A stretch of 64,000 bases of DNA from Paenibacillus foliorum (GTDB lineage: Bacteria > Bacillota > Bacilli > Paenibacillales > NBRC-103111): NCBI RefSeq assembly GCF_013141765.1, contig NZ_WHOD01000009.1:62001-126000 (forward strand), written 5' to 3'. The translations under genes and the position numbers were made by a program. Every line of letters starts with the position of its first letter. Within the stretch, counting starts at the first letter, position 1. Under the pieces are notes generated by a model, which did not search any database, was not told the DNA's origin, and was given only the letters and a program-made list of their open reading frames with translations. Below are positions 17,160-24,990 of the stretch, in pieces.

Positions 17160-17885
17160 TCATCTCCGGTTGTGTTGGATTCGTTGCGATAATTCATCCA
17201 TCTCCTGCTTCGTTAGATCACGCCATTTGCCAGTCGCAAGCCCTCCAAGTCGTATGTTCATAATACGCACCCGCTTCAACTGCCGTACCTCATAGCCAAA
17301 TGCAGCACACATCCTGCGAATTTGGCGATTCAATCCCTGCGTGAGAATAATTCGAAACACCCTATCCCCCTGCTGAACAATTTGGCAAGGGTTCGTCATT
17401 GTCCCCAATATACGAACCCCTCCTGCCATTCCCTGAAGAAACATAGGAGTAATCGGCCGATCCACCATGACTACATATTCCTTCTCGTGATCATTCTCAG
17501 CCCTTAATATTTTATTAACGATATCTCCGTCATTAGTCAATAAAATAAGCCCCTCGGAGTCTTTATCCAAACGGCCAATTGGAAAAATCCGTTCCGAATG
17601 TCCCACAAAATCAACGATATTCCCTTTCACATGACTCTCCGTCGTACTCGTGATTCCTACAGGTTTATTTAAGACAATATACACAGAAGGTTTCTTCGCG
17701 CTAACCGGGCGCCCGTCTACAAGTACTTTATCCCCTTCTTCCACTTGACTCCCTAACTCCGCTAGCCGACCATTGATAGTTACACGACCCGCTTCTACTA
17801 ACTTGTCCACCTCACGGCGGGAACAAAAACCCGTTTCACTTATATATTTATTGATTCTCATAGTTTCGTCACTCCAGTTATCCAT
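17160..17885 (-). CDS. rluF: 23S rRNA pseudouridine synthase, RluF-like
   Basis: 241 aa. An S4 RNA-binding domain (about 9-60, [20 protein letters not shown]) precedes the RsuA-family catalytic domain with GRLDKDSEG (catalytic Asp107). [10 protein letters not shown] and the C-terminal [10 protein letters not shown] motif match the RluF group, which modifies U2604 in E. coli 23S rRNA. Two ATG starts are plausible: 17885 (GAGG six bases upstream) or 17861 (TGGAG ten bases upstream), which begins exactly at the S4 domain. It is monocistronic. Confidence 0.88.
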   Translation of the reverse strand: MDNWSDETMRINKYISETGFCSRREVDKLVEAGRVTINGRLAELGSQVEEGDKVLVDGRPVSAKKPSVYIVLNKPVGITSTTESHVKGNIVDFVGHSERIFPIGRLDKDSEGLILLTNDGDIVNKILRAENDHEKEYVVMVDRPITPMFLQGMAGGVRILGTMTNPCQIVQQGDRVFRIILTQGLNRQIRRMCAAFGYEVRQLKRVRIMNIRLGGLATGKWRDLTKQEMDELSQRIQHNRR

Positions 17886-18103
17886 ATACTGCCTCTAGTA
17901 TAACACGGCACCTGATTCCAACAAAAACTGTCTAAATTAATCGCAGACCAACAGATCAAAAATTGAGGTAAAGCAGTATCAAACTCTCGGCACGTCCACG
18001 TTAATAGTTTCAAGCCAATCCCTTCAGGGTAATATTACATACCAGAATCATAGGACTATGCCTCTGGCATGCACACACAACAATTATAAGGAGTGTGAAG
18101 GCA

Positions 18104-18568
18104 ATGACACGCAAGAAGCAGCAATCCCAAACAATAACTCGCCCCTTTTCTCATGTTCATACTACATTGACAGCTTTAGGATTTACTCAGACCACCATTA
18201 AGAACGGCTCCAATTACGAGCTAACCTTTCGCGATCCTATGACCACTGGGCAATACACCTACAGTATTCCTACCCTGACAGCTGACAACGGCATGACTGC
18301 CGTACATCTGCACGAGGCATCGTTTAAAGATAAAGGGGATATCCCCTCCACCGCAACGGATATTGCTTCGAAGATAGTAACTGAAATCGGGCAGTATTTA
18401 TCCAGTCATGAACCTAAACAGGTCAGTATCCCGATTGAGGTCGCTCAAAATGGCCGAATGGCATCCAACAATACAGCGGAGCTGAAACGTCTGGGCAAAG
18501 AGATGTCCAGCATGCCCACCAATTCGCAAGTTATGGAAAACGGGATGGTACCCGACCCGATTCAATAG
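18104..18568 (+). CDS. Hypothetical protein, soluble, 154 aa
   Basis: I do not recognise this family. The protein starts with a basic, Gln-rich stretch (MTRKKQQSQTITRPF), has no signal peptide or membrane segment, and alternates beta-like (YELTFRDP, YTYSIPTL) and helical (DIASKIVTEIGQYL) segments. AAGGAG lies ten bases before the ATG; a GTG three codons earlier overlaps that spacer. It is followed by a good terminator, so it is a real, single-gene unit. The function is unknown. Confidence 0.75.
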   Translation: MTRKKQQSQTITRPFSHVHTTLTALGFTQTTIKNGSNYELTFRDPMTTGQYTYSIPTLTADNGMTAVHLHEASFKDKGDIPSTATDIASKIVTEIGQYLSSHEPKQVSIPIEVAQNGRMASNNTAELKRLGKEMSSMPTNSQVMENGMVPDPIQ

Positions 18569-18588
18569 ATCGACAGACTACAACTAAT

Positions 18589-18627
18589 AACCCCGATGTA
18601 AGCAATAAAGCTTACTGCCCGGGGTTT
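18589..18627 (+). terminator. Terminator of the 154-aa hypothetical gene
   Basis: AACCCCG pairs with CGGGGTT and the inner GTAAGC with GCTTAC around an AATAAA loop, followed by TTCTTTAT. It starts 20 bases past the stop. Confidence 0.75.
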
Positions 18628-18688
18628 CTTTATGTGGATAGGACGATACTTGAAAATAGTGTTTTGCATTCCTTCGTGCTGCCATCCA

Positions 18689-19537
18689 CTATCGCTGCTG
18701 CTTTCTATATTCATGCGGGGTCTGCTTGCTGAGTTTTTTGAACATGCGACCAAAATGAGCTATATTTTCAAATCCTACGGAATCGGCAATATCGATAATT
18801 TTGCGTTCTGTCTCCCGCAGAAGCTTCTGAGCCTCTCGAATCCGCGTCATATTAACATATTCGATAAACGTAAAGCCTGTAATTTCCTTGAAGGTGCGGC
18901 TCATATAATAAGGGCTCATAAAGAACCTCTCGGACATACCTGAAAGCGTCATAGGTTGATGGTATTCACTGTTGATATACTGAACGATCTCAGATATTTT
19001 TTTATGCAAAGGGCTCGCATGCTCGAAAGGAACAGCATCATGTCGTTCAGCGTAGCGGCTCGAGAACAGCAGCAGCTCTACTAATAGAAGCTTGATATAG
19101 GTTTCAAATCCGGTTGCTTCATCCTTCAGTTCCTTGTTCAGCTTACCGATAATGGTTTGGACGAAAATCTGGTCCTGAAGCTTTAGGCTGAGTACATGCG
19201 CCGGCTGCTGGAAAACGCTGAACAATGAGTTATGGTATAACGGATGGTCCTTACTAATAAAAGTATCGCTAAAATTAATAACAACCCGCTCATGACCCGG
19301 CTGTCCTACATCTGAGGTTTTGTGCACATCATGACGGTTTATAAACACAAGATCGCCCGGAGATATTAAGTAAGATCGATCTTTAATAAAATACGCCCTC
19401 TGCCCGGACAACAAATAATAGATTTCGTAGGTACCGTGAAAATGATTCGTCCTCTCGAACGGCTCCGTCCGTTTAATGTGCTGCATATAAAAGTCGCCTT
19501 CTTCCGACCCATAGGTTAAAGAGACTGTTTCGCTCAT
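18689..19537 (-). CDS. AraC-family regulator, probably of uxaE-uxaC
   Basis: 282 aa. An N-terminal cupin-type domain (NHFHGTYEIYYLLSG, SPGDLVFINRHDVHK) is followed by a C-terminal pair of helix-turn-helix motifs (MTLSGMSERFFMSPYYMSRTFK and KIIDIADSVGFENIAHFGRMFK). The ATG at 19537 has GGTGG six bases upstream; a TTG 12 codons earlier is unlikely. It is divergent from uxaE across a 306-base regulatory region that holds two inverted copies of a TACAATT-GAATAC sequence. A role as hexuronate-responsive regulator is inferred from position. Confidence 0.88.
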   Translation of the reverse strand: MSETVSLTYGSEEGDFYMQHIKRTEPFERTNHFHGTYEIYYLLSGQRAYFIKDRSYLISPGDLVFINRHDVHKTSDVGQPGHERVVINFSDTFISKDHPLYHNSLFSVFQQPAHVLSLKLQDQIFVQTIIGKLNKELKDEATGFETYIKLLLVELLLFSSRYAERHDAVPFEHASPLHKKISEIVQYINSEYHQPMTLSGMSERFFMSPYYMSRTFKEITGFTFIEYVNMTRIREAQKLLRETERKIIDIADSVGFENIAHFGRMFKKLSKQTPHEYRKQQR

Positions 19538-19631
19538 GATGATCCACCAGCTTTCCTTCCTGATTGGCTTCAAAACTCAATTGCACACGTGAACACTCCA
19601 TGCTATGATGGTGCTACAAGCACTCTCAATA

Positions 19632-19644
19632 TACAATTGAATAC
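19632..19644. promoter_or_regulatory. Candidate regulator half-site A (uxa/araC region)
   Basis: TACAATTGAATAC recurs in inverted orientation with one extra T at 19768-19781, about 136 bases apart. Distant paired half-sites are typical of AraC-type looping regulators; the assignment is an inference. Confidence 0.35.
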
Positions 19645-19767
19645 TCATTCTTTCTTATTATGTATTGTAGCAGAGAAGGAGGCGATTTCATAGCAAGATA
19701 TGCATGTACATGTGCAAAATGGACAAAATAAGCGAAGAAACTAATATGATTTTGCGTTATGATTTAA

Positions 19768-19781
19768 GTATTCAAATTGTA
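19768..19781. promoter_or_regulatory. Candidate regulator half-site B (uxa/araC region)
   Basis: GTATTCAAATTGTA is the reverse complement of TACAATTTGAATAC and so mirrors half-site A. It ends one base before the uxaE -35 element, a position suited to activation. Confidence 0.4.
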
Positions 19782-19782
19782 G

Positions 19783-19810
19783 TTGACAATGGGCATAACT
19801 TCGATAGTAT
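19783..19810 (+). promoter_or_regulatory. SigA-type promoter of uxaE-uxaC
   Basis: TTGACA (19783-19788), 16-base spacer, TAGTAT (19805-19810). The start codon at 19844 follows a GAGGGAGG ribosome binding site. Confidence 0.55.
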
Positions 19811-19843
19811 GACTGTTGCAACGTTGAGGGAGGCTTTTATTCA

Positions 19844-21340
19844 ATGAGTAAATTTCAAGCTATTGCCGAGGCCATGCAGAAGGGCGATGTATCCGGCATT
19901 GCAGTAGACAATGTAAAAGTGTATCCGCATTCATTCGAGCAGTCTGGCAATGTTAAACTTCTAATGGTTAAAAGCGACAACACCAAATATATTCTCGCTA
20001 CTGGCGAAGGCTCTTTGTTTGATGAACTTCAAGGTGAAAACAACAGCGGTGTTAAAGTATGTCCGCTTGTTACTGCTAACCGTTTAGTATTGAACAAATA
20101 TTTCGATTACACAGTACCTCGCGCATTCGGTACGCAAGTAGCAACTATCGGTCTTGGTGACCGTCTAGGCATCGCTTCTTCAGGACACATCAAAACCGTA
20201 GCGGGGAAAAATATCCACCCGATATTGGCGCAGCAAAGTATCCGTGAAATTACACTAACCAAACGCGATTACAACGATGTTCTAAACGGTGCGGTCTTTG
20301 CCGTGTTCCAAGAAGGCTACAAAGACGGCTTTGGCGCCGATGGCGACCATTTGAAGGTTGAAGCTGATATCAAAATGTCACTTGACCTGGGCTTCACTAT
20401 GATCACATTGGACTGCTCCGAGAATATCGATAACAGCGTAGAAAACATCACAGCAGCTGAGCGTGAAGCTAAGTACAACCAGCTTCCTGAAGCAACCCGC
20501 AACCACTACGAGTCCCGTTATTTGAACCAAACGTTCGAGGTTGCTGGAAACTCTATTACTTTCAACAAAGAGAACTTGATCGAAATCGTACTGGTCTATG
20601 GCGCAGCTGTCGACTTTATGGAGCACATCTTTGTTACTTATATCAAAAACCTGGGCCGCGACGTGGACTTCGAAATATCGATCGACGAAACTCCATCACC
20701 AACTGCTCCTGAAGCTCATTTCTTGATTGCTAAAGAATTGTACAGCCGTGGAGTAACGGTATACAGCATGGCACCAAGATTTATCGGCGAATTCCAAAAA
20801 GGAATCGACTATATCGGCGACATCGCGCAGTTCGAGAAAGAAATGGTTATTCATGCCGGTCTTGCCGACGACTTCGGATACAAGCTCAGCATCCACTCCG
20901 GTAGCGACAAGTTCAGCGTATTCCCTATCATTGGTAAATACACTAAAGGCCGTTTCCACGTTAAAACTGCTGGAACCAACTGGCTGGAAGCTGTAAGAAC
21001 CGTTGCTAAAGTGAAGCCTGACCTTTACCGTAGAATGCACCAATACGCTTTGGAGCATTTTAATGAAGCAGCCGCTTACTACCACGTTACGACTGACTTG
21101 AGCAAAATCGCTCTGTTGGATCAAGTGAAGGATGCTGACCTGTCGAGCGCTTTTATGGATGAAGATAACGCTCGTCAATTGATTCATATTACTTACGGTA
21201 TTTTGCTGCAAGCTAAGGATGCACAAGGCAACTCGTTGTTTGCAGATGAATTCTTCCGCACTTTAAGTGAAGAAGAGGAAGCTTATGAGCAATCATTAAT
21301 TTCCCATATCGGCAAACACATCCAATTGCTGGGCAAATAA
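19844..21340 (+). CDS. uxaE: Tagaturonate epimerase
   Basis: 498 aa. The sequence matches the UxaE family, which converts D-tagaturonate to D-fructuronate, replacing the UxaB/UxaA reduction branch in Thermotoga and some Firmicutes. Characteristic segments are FGLGDRLG-like TIGLGDRLGIASSGH, FGADGDHLK, TLDCSENIDN, EISIDETPSPT, and KLSIHSGSDKFSVFP, with His, Asp and Glu residues suited to a metal site. GAGGGAGG lies ten bases before the ATG. It is 45 bases upstream of uxaC, which makes its substrate. Together they let galacturonate enter the fructuronate pathway. The next enzymes (UxuB, UxuA) are not in the window. Confidence 0.9.
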   Translation: MSKFQAIAEAMQKGDVSGIAVDNVKVYPHSFEQSGNVKLLMVKSDNTKYILATGEGSLFDELQGENNSGVKVCPLVTANRLVLNKYFDYTVPRAFGTQVATIGLGDRLGIASSGHIKTVAGKNIHPILAQQSIREITLTKRDYNDVLNGAVFAVFQEGYKDGFGADGDHLKVEADIKMSLDLGFTMITLDCSENIDNSVENITAAEREAKYNQLPEATRNHYESRYLNQTFEVAGNSITFNKENLIEIVLVYGAAVDFMEHIFVTYIKNLGRDVDFEISIDETPSPTAPEAHFLIAKELYSRGVTVYSMAPRFIGEFQKGIDYIGDIAQFEKEMVIHAGLADDFGYKLSIHSGSDKFSVFPIIGKYTKGRFHVKTAGTNWLEAVRTVAKVKPDLYRRMHQYALEHFNEAAAYYHVTTDLSKIALLDQVKDADLSSAFMDEDNARQLIHITYGILLQAKDAQGNSLFADEFFRTLSEEEEAYEQSLISHIGKHIQLLGK

Positions 21341-21385
21341 TACCAACTACGGAACAACAATTCTAATGGGTGGTGTACACATATA

Positions 21386-22798
21386 ATGAAAAAGTTTTTG
21401 GATGAAAACTTCCTGCTATCTAATGAAACGGCTATCCGTTTATATCATGATTTTGCTAAACAAATGCCGATTATCGATTACCATTGTCATTTAAGCCCGC
21501 AAGAAATTTATGAGAATAAAACCTTCAAAAATATTACCGAAGCTTGGCTGTACGGCGACCATTACAAATGGAGAGCTATGCGCGCTAACGGTGCGGAAGA
21601 AAAGTACGTTACTGGCGGAGACGGCGCAAGCGACTATGATCGTTTCTTGGAATGGTCAAGAACTGTTCCGGAAACAATCGGTAACGCGCTATATCACTGG
21701 TCACACCTTGAGCTTCAACGGTTTTTCAACGTATACGATATCATTAATGAGAAAAACGCTCCTGCAATCTGGGAAAAAGTTAATGCACAATTGAGCGGCG
21801 AAGGCTTTGGCGCAAGAGACCTGATCAAAAAATCCGACGTACGCGTTATCTGCACTACCGATGATCCTACGGATTCGTTGGAATACCACATCAAAATCAA
21901 AGAATTGCCTGATTTCGATGTTGCTGTGTTGCCATCCTTCCGTCCTGACAAAGGGCTTGAAATCAATCGCGCTACTTACCTGCCGTGGATTGAAAAGCTG
22001 GGCGAAGTATACGGATCGGCTATCAGCGATTACGATAAGCTTCTAGCGGCTCTTGAATCCCGTATCCGTTTCTTCCACTCCGTTGGCGGTAAAGTTTCTG
22101 ACCACGCTTTGGACTATGTAGCTTATGCGGATACAACTAAGGAAGAAGCTGCGGCAATTTTCGCCAAAGCACTTCAAGGCAGTGGAGTAAGCCTCGAAGA
22201 AGAAATGAAATACAAAACCTACACATTGGTATTCATGGGCAAGCTGTATGCTGAGCTTGGATGGGGTATGCAGTTCCATATCAACGCTCACCGGAATAAC
22301 AATACTCGTATGTTTAACCTAATCGGCCCTGATACCGGATTTGATTCCATCAATGATAATTCAGTAGCTTATCCGATTGTTAAATTGTTGGATGCATTGG
22401 ATTCAGAAGATAAGCTTCCAAAAACGATCCTGTACTCCTTGAATCCAAAGGATCACTATGTACTAGGTTCCATCATCGGCAGCTTCCAAGGCGGCGGTAT
22501 TCCTGGAAAAATCCAATTAGGCGCAGCTTGGTGGTTCTTGGATACCATCGATGGTATGCTTGAGCAAATGAAGGCACTTGCTAACCTTGGCTTATTGAGC
22601 CGGTTTGTAGGCATGCTGACAGACTCCAGAAGCTTTCTGTCTTACACAAGACATGAATACTTCAGAAGATTGTTGTGCGATATGATTGGACAATGGGTTG
22701 AAAATGGCGAAGCTCCAGACGACATGGAGACGCTTGGCCGCATGATCCAGAACATCTCGTTTAACAATGCGAACCAATACTTCAATTTCAATAAATAA
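21386..22798 (+). CDS. uxaC: Glucuronate/galacturonate isomerase
   Basis: 470 aa, the usual UxaC length. DYHCHLSP near residue 31 carries the metal-binding HxH of this amidohydrolase-fold isomerase, with ICTTDDPTDS and the C-terminal SYTRHEYFRR also typical. It isomerises D-glucuronate to D-fructuronate and D-galacturonate to D-tagaturonate in the cytosol. It is second in the uxaE-uxaC operon and is followed by a hairpin terminator. No transporter or hydrolase for pectin is next to it, so uptake must be encoded elsewhere. Confidence 0.96.
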   Translation: MKKFLDENFLLSNETAIRLYHDFAKQMPIIDYHCHLSPQEIYENKTFKNITEAWLYGDHYKWRAMRANGAEEKYVTGGDGASDYDRFLEWSRTVPETIGNALYHWSHLELQRFFNVYDIINEKNAPAIWEKVNAQLSGEGFGARDLIKKSDVRVICTTDDPTDSLEYHIKIKELPDFDVAVLPSFRPDKGLEINRATYLPWIEKLGEVYGSAISDYDKLLAALESRIRFFHSVGGKVSDHALDYVAYADTTKEEAAAIFAKALQGSGVSLEEEMKYKTYTLVFMGKLYAELGWGMQFHINAHRNNNTRMFNLIGPDTGFDSINDNSVAYPIVKLLDALDSEDKLPKTILYSLNPKDHYVLGSIIGSFQGGGIPGKIQLGAAWWFLDTIDGMLEQMKALANLGLLSRFVGMLTDSRSFLSYTRHEYFRRLLCDMIGQWVENGEAPDDMETLGRMIQNISFNNANQYFNFNK

Positions 22799-22845
22799 TT
22801 AGATTCTTTATAAAAAATTAGGGCTCAGAACCGAAATCAGCGCTT

Positions 22846-22867
22846 GCCGAAATCATACGATTTCGGC
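22846..22867 (+). terminator. Terminator of uxaE-uxaC
   Basis: Perfect stem GCCGAAATC with GATTTCGGC around an ATAC loop, followed by TTCTT, 48 bases past the uxaC stop. Confidence 0.7.
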
Positions 22868-22958
22868 TTCTTGCCTAGCTCAGTGCTTGATAAGACCTTA
22901 CGAACGGCAATAACAGCGTACAAGACATTATTCGAAGCTATTGCCTACCCTCAAAATC

Positions 22959-22996
22959 CTGCCGATAATACAGCCTTTTGGCGGTATTATCGGCAG
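22959..22996. repeat. 13-bp perfect inverted repeat
   Basis: CTGCCGATAATAC (22959-22971) pairs with GTATTATCGGCAG (22984-22996) across a 12-base loop. The right flank is TCTTGG, a poor terminator tail, so its role is unclear. Confidence 0.7.
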
Positions 22997-23190
22997 TCTT
23001 GGTGAATTCATGCAAATGTGCAGCTCTTTTTTCATTCTTAGCTGAAACCGGACCTCTTTGGATTAAATTGCTGTACTTTTGCAGTCTTTCCTCTCACAAA
23101 CAGTTTTCGGTAGATAATAACTGCATGTTTGCAGGATTGTGCAGGCTGATGATCGGAGGAGGGTCAAGCACTGATTTTGAGGTTGAACCA

Positions 23191-23240
23191 GAAATAGAAC
23201 AGATTAAGTCCCACTATGGGTGCTTGATCTGTTCTATTTC
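23191..23240 (-). terminator. Long hairpin after the DinB gene
   Basis: An 18-bp stem with one G-U pair joins 23191-23208 (begins GAAATAGAACAG) to 23223-23240. It lies 40 bases past the DinB stop on the minus strand; the T-rich tail is better on the plus strand. Probably a bidirectional terminator. Confidence 0.6.
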
Positions 23241-23280
23241 TTTATGCATATTGCCCCTCAGGCAGTAAGGTTCCCGCTTA

Positions 23281-23781
23281 TTACACCAAAGGCTGCATAC
23301 CGCGCTCGATCCAATCCTCACGGGTTGGTCCATAGATATCAGGCACACGTAAGCCTGCTTGACGCAGTAGTACCGTCATCTGTCCGCGGTGGTGGATTTC
23401 ATGCTGGATTAAAATCCGCAGGCTTAAACCGTTTGGCCATGCCTCACCGTATAAATTGTTCATCTTGCTTAAGTCCTCATCGGTCCATTGCGATTGGATA
23501 GCGTCAAGCATTGCCTGACCAACACGACGGTAAGCCTCCGCAATAGCAGCCGCCGAAGCCGGGGCAAGCTCACCTTCAGCTATGGGATCGAAGGTAAGCC
23601 CGGTGCGTGACAGCATTTCGTGAACTGTTGTCACCAGATGCCACGCTAGTTGGCCTAAGCTTCGGTGGTTCGGCGCAATTTCTTGACCTAAAGCTGCATC
23701 GGTCAGAGCATCCATAACACGTTGTGTAGCTGCGGACTCGTTGGACCAGCTTGCCACAAAGGATTGTACAGTTGTAAACAT
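23281..23781 (-). CDS. DinB/YfiT-like four-helix protein
   Basis: 166 aa, all-helical. The three family histidines can be seen: LAWHLVTTVHE near the N-terminal third and IQHEIHHRGQM near the C-terminus, where two His bind a metal. DinB-superfamily members are putative metal-dependent thiol S-transferases; the substrate is unknown. AGGAGG six bases before ATG 23781 fixes the start over a frame five codons longer. It converges on the uxa region and follows, on the same strand, the WYL regulator with 67 bases between. Confidence 0.88.
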   Translation of the reverse strand: MFTTVQSFVASWSNESAATQRVMDALTDAALGQEIAPNHRSLGQLAWHLVTTVHEMLSRTGLTFDPIAEGELAPASAAAIAEAYRRVGQAMLDAIQSQWTDEDLSKMNNLYGEAWPNGLSLRILIQHEIHHRGQMTVLLRQAGLRVPDIYGPTREDWIERGMQPLV

Positions 23782-23848
23782 GAATAGCCTCCTCAATAAT
23801 TCTGGATCACTTACATATTTACATCATAAACTAGTAACCCTGACAGCA

Positions 23849-24796
23849 TTATGTCAAGGTTAGCTCGTACATCTGTACAATTTTTTGGGCCTCTACCAGA
23901 ACAGCCTGCCTTACCGAATCGGGCTCCAATATTCTCAGATCAGCCCCATAACTGAGCAGCATGCCGTACAGCCAGGGCTCCTCCGGCTGAACGCTAGTAA
24001 CCCGCAGCATTCCATCCGGTTGCGTAACGATCTGTTCAGGATTGAAATAATCTTGAACCCGCGCTTTCATCCTCGGTTGGATTAACAGTACTAACCGGAC
24101 ATTAGCCCGATCCCCCTTTCGGTTCCAGCGGTAATCCAATTGCTCCAGCGTTTGCGGCTTCCTCTGAAAAACATCCGGAGTAACCGTTAACTGCTCAATC
24201 CGCGACAACCGGAAGATCCGGTAATCCTCCCTTAGCTTACAAAAACCATATAAATACCAGACGTAGCCTTTCAGCACGACGCCCATCGGTTCACAAAACC
24301 TTTCCGAAGGATCACCCTGTGAGCTCGTATATGAGAATCGGATGATTCGCGTCTGACCTATTGCACTTCGTAGTACTGCCAGCTTCTCCTTATCGGCTTC
24401 CCCCCCTTGCCAAGGGTTCAGGTCGATTAGCAGCTGTTGGCTCATATCATTCATCGCACTATGTTCAGAACGGGCTACCAGTGTTCCTACCTTATCCATC
24501 AGGCTTCCTATATCCTGCTCCTCTAATGTAGAGCGAACGCCTCTCAGCGCTACAATAATCGACTGCAGCTCCTCCATCGACAGGAATTGCCGTTCGAGCC
24601 GGTATTGATTCATAATCTCATAGCCTCCGGAAGCTCCAGCAAAGGAGACGATCGGAATGCCTGCTTGATTCAAACTCTCCAAGTCGCGGTAAACCGTTCG
24701 CAGAGAGATCTCAAACCGTTCTGCGAGTTCTCCCGCACTGACTCTTTTGCGATTGAGCAGCAGCATAGTAATAGCCAACAATCGATCCAGCTTCAA
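23849..24796 (-). CDS. HTH-WYL transcriptional regulator (YafY type)
   Basis: 315 aa. An N-terminal HTH_11 winged helix (about 1-60, RLLAITMLLLNRKRVSAGELAERFEISLRTVYRDLESL) is followed by a WYL domain with the GYVWYLYGFCKLR motif and a C-terminal WCX region. Such regulators sense small ligands or nucleic acid. TTG 24796 is the likely start because AGGAGG lies eight bases before it and directly abuts an in-frame GTG three codons earlier. It is upstream of, and perhaps co-transcribed with, the DinB gene, a common pairing. Confidence 0.9.
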   Translation of the reverse strand: MKLDRLLAITMLLLNRKRVSAGELAERFEISLRTVYRDLESLNQAGIPIVSFAGASGGYEIMNQYRLERQFLSMEELQSIIVALRGVRSTLEEQDIGSLMDKVGTLVARSEHSAMNDMSQQLLIDLNPWQGGEADKEKLAVLRSAIGQTRIIRFSYTSSQGDPSERFCEPMGVVLKGYVWYLYGFCKLREDYRIFRLSRIEQLTVTPDVFQRKPQTLEQLDYRWNRKGDRANVRLVLLIQPRMKARVQDYFNPEQIVTQPDGMLRVTSVQPEEPWLYGMLLSYGADLRILEPDSVRQAVLVEAQKIVQMYELTLT

Positions 24797-24990
24797 CGGC
24801 TTCACCTCCTCCGTTTCCTTTTTTCCGTTACGGTATTATTCGTTTTGGGTTCAATGATTTCCTTGTTCTAGACTGGAAAGATTTATTTTTTCTGAGATGT
24901 GCAGCTTGAAAAACGCTCTGGCCTACGAATAAATTAGAATACCCGAAATTTAAGTTAGAGAAAAAGGGGATCGTGCAGGGGGTGCCACAG

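Larger units (their letters stand above)
22799..23280. other. Gene-free, hairpin-rich interval
   Basis: No credible gene is present. It holds a uxaC terminator (22846-22867), a 13-bp perfect inverted repeat (22959-22996), three similar TGnAnnTnTGCAG sequences at 23011, 23072 and 23122, and an 18-bp hairpin at 23191-23240. A 96-codon plus-strand frame here is Cys- and Leu-rich with no ribosome binding site and was not accepted. Confidence 0.6.

Noticed and set aside
22978-23268. 96-codon plus-strand ORF after uxaC
   Set aside because: No ribosome binding site, composition rich in Cys, Leu and Ser, and it runs across several hairpins.
22799-23280. CRISPR array or IS remnant in the hairpin-rich interval
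   Set aside because: No regular direct repeats with unique spacers, no transposase fragment, and no target-site duplication.
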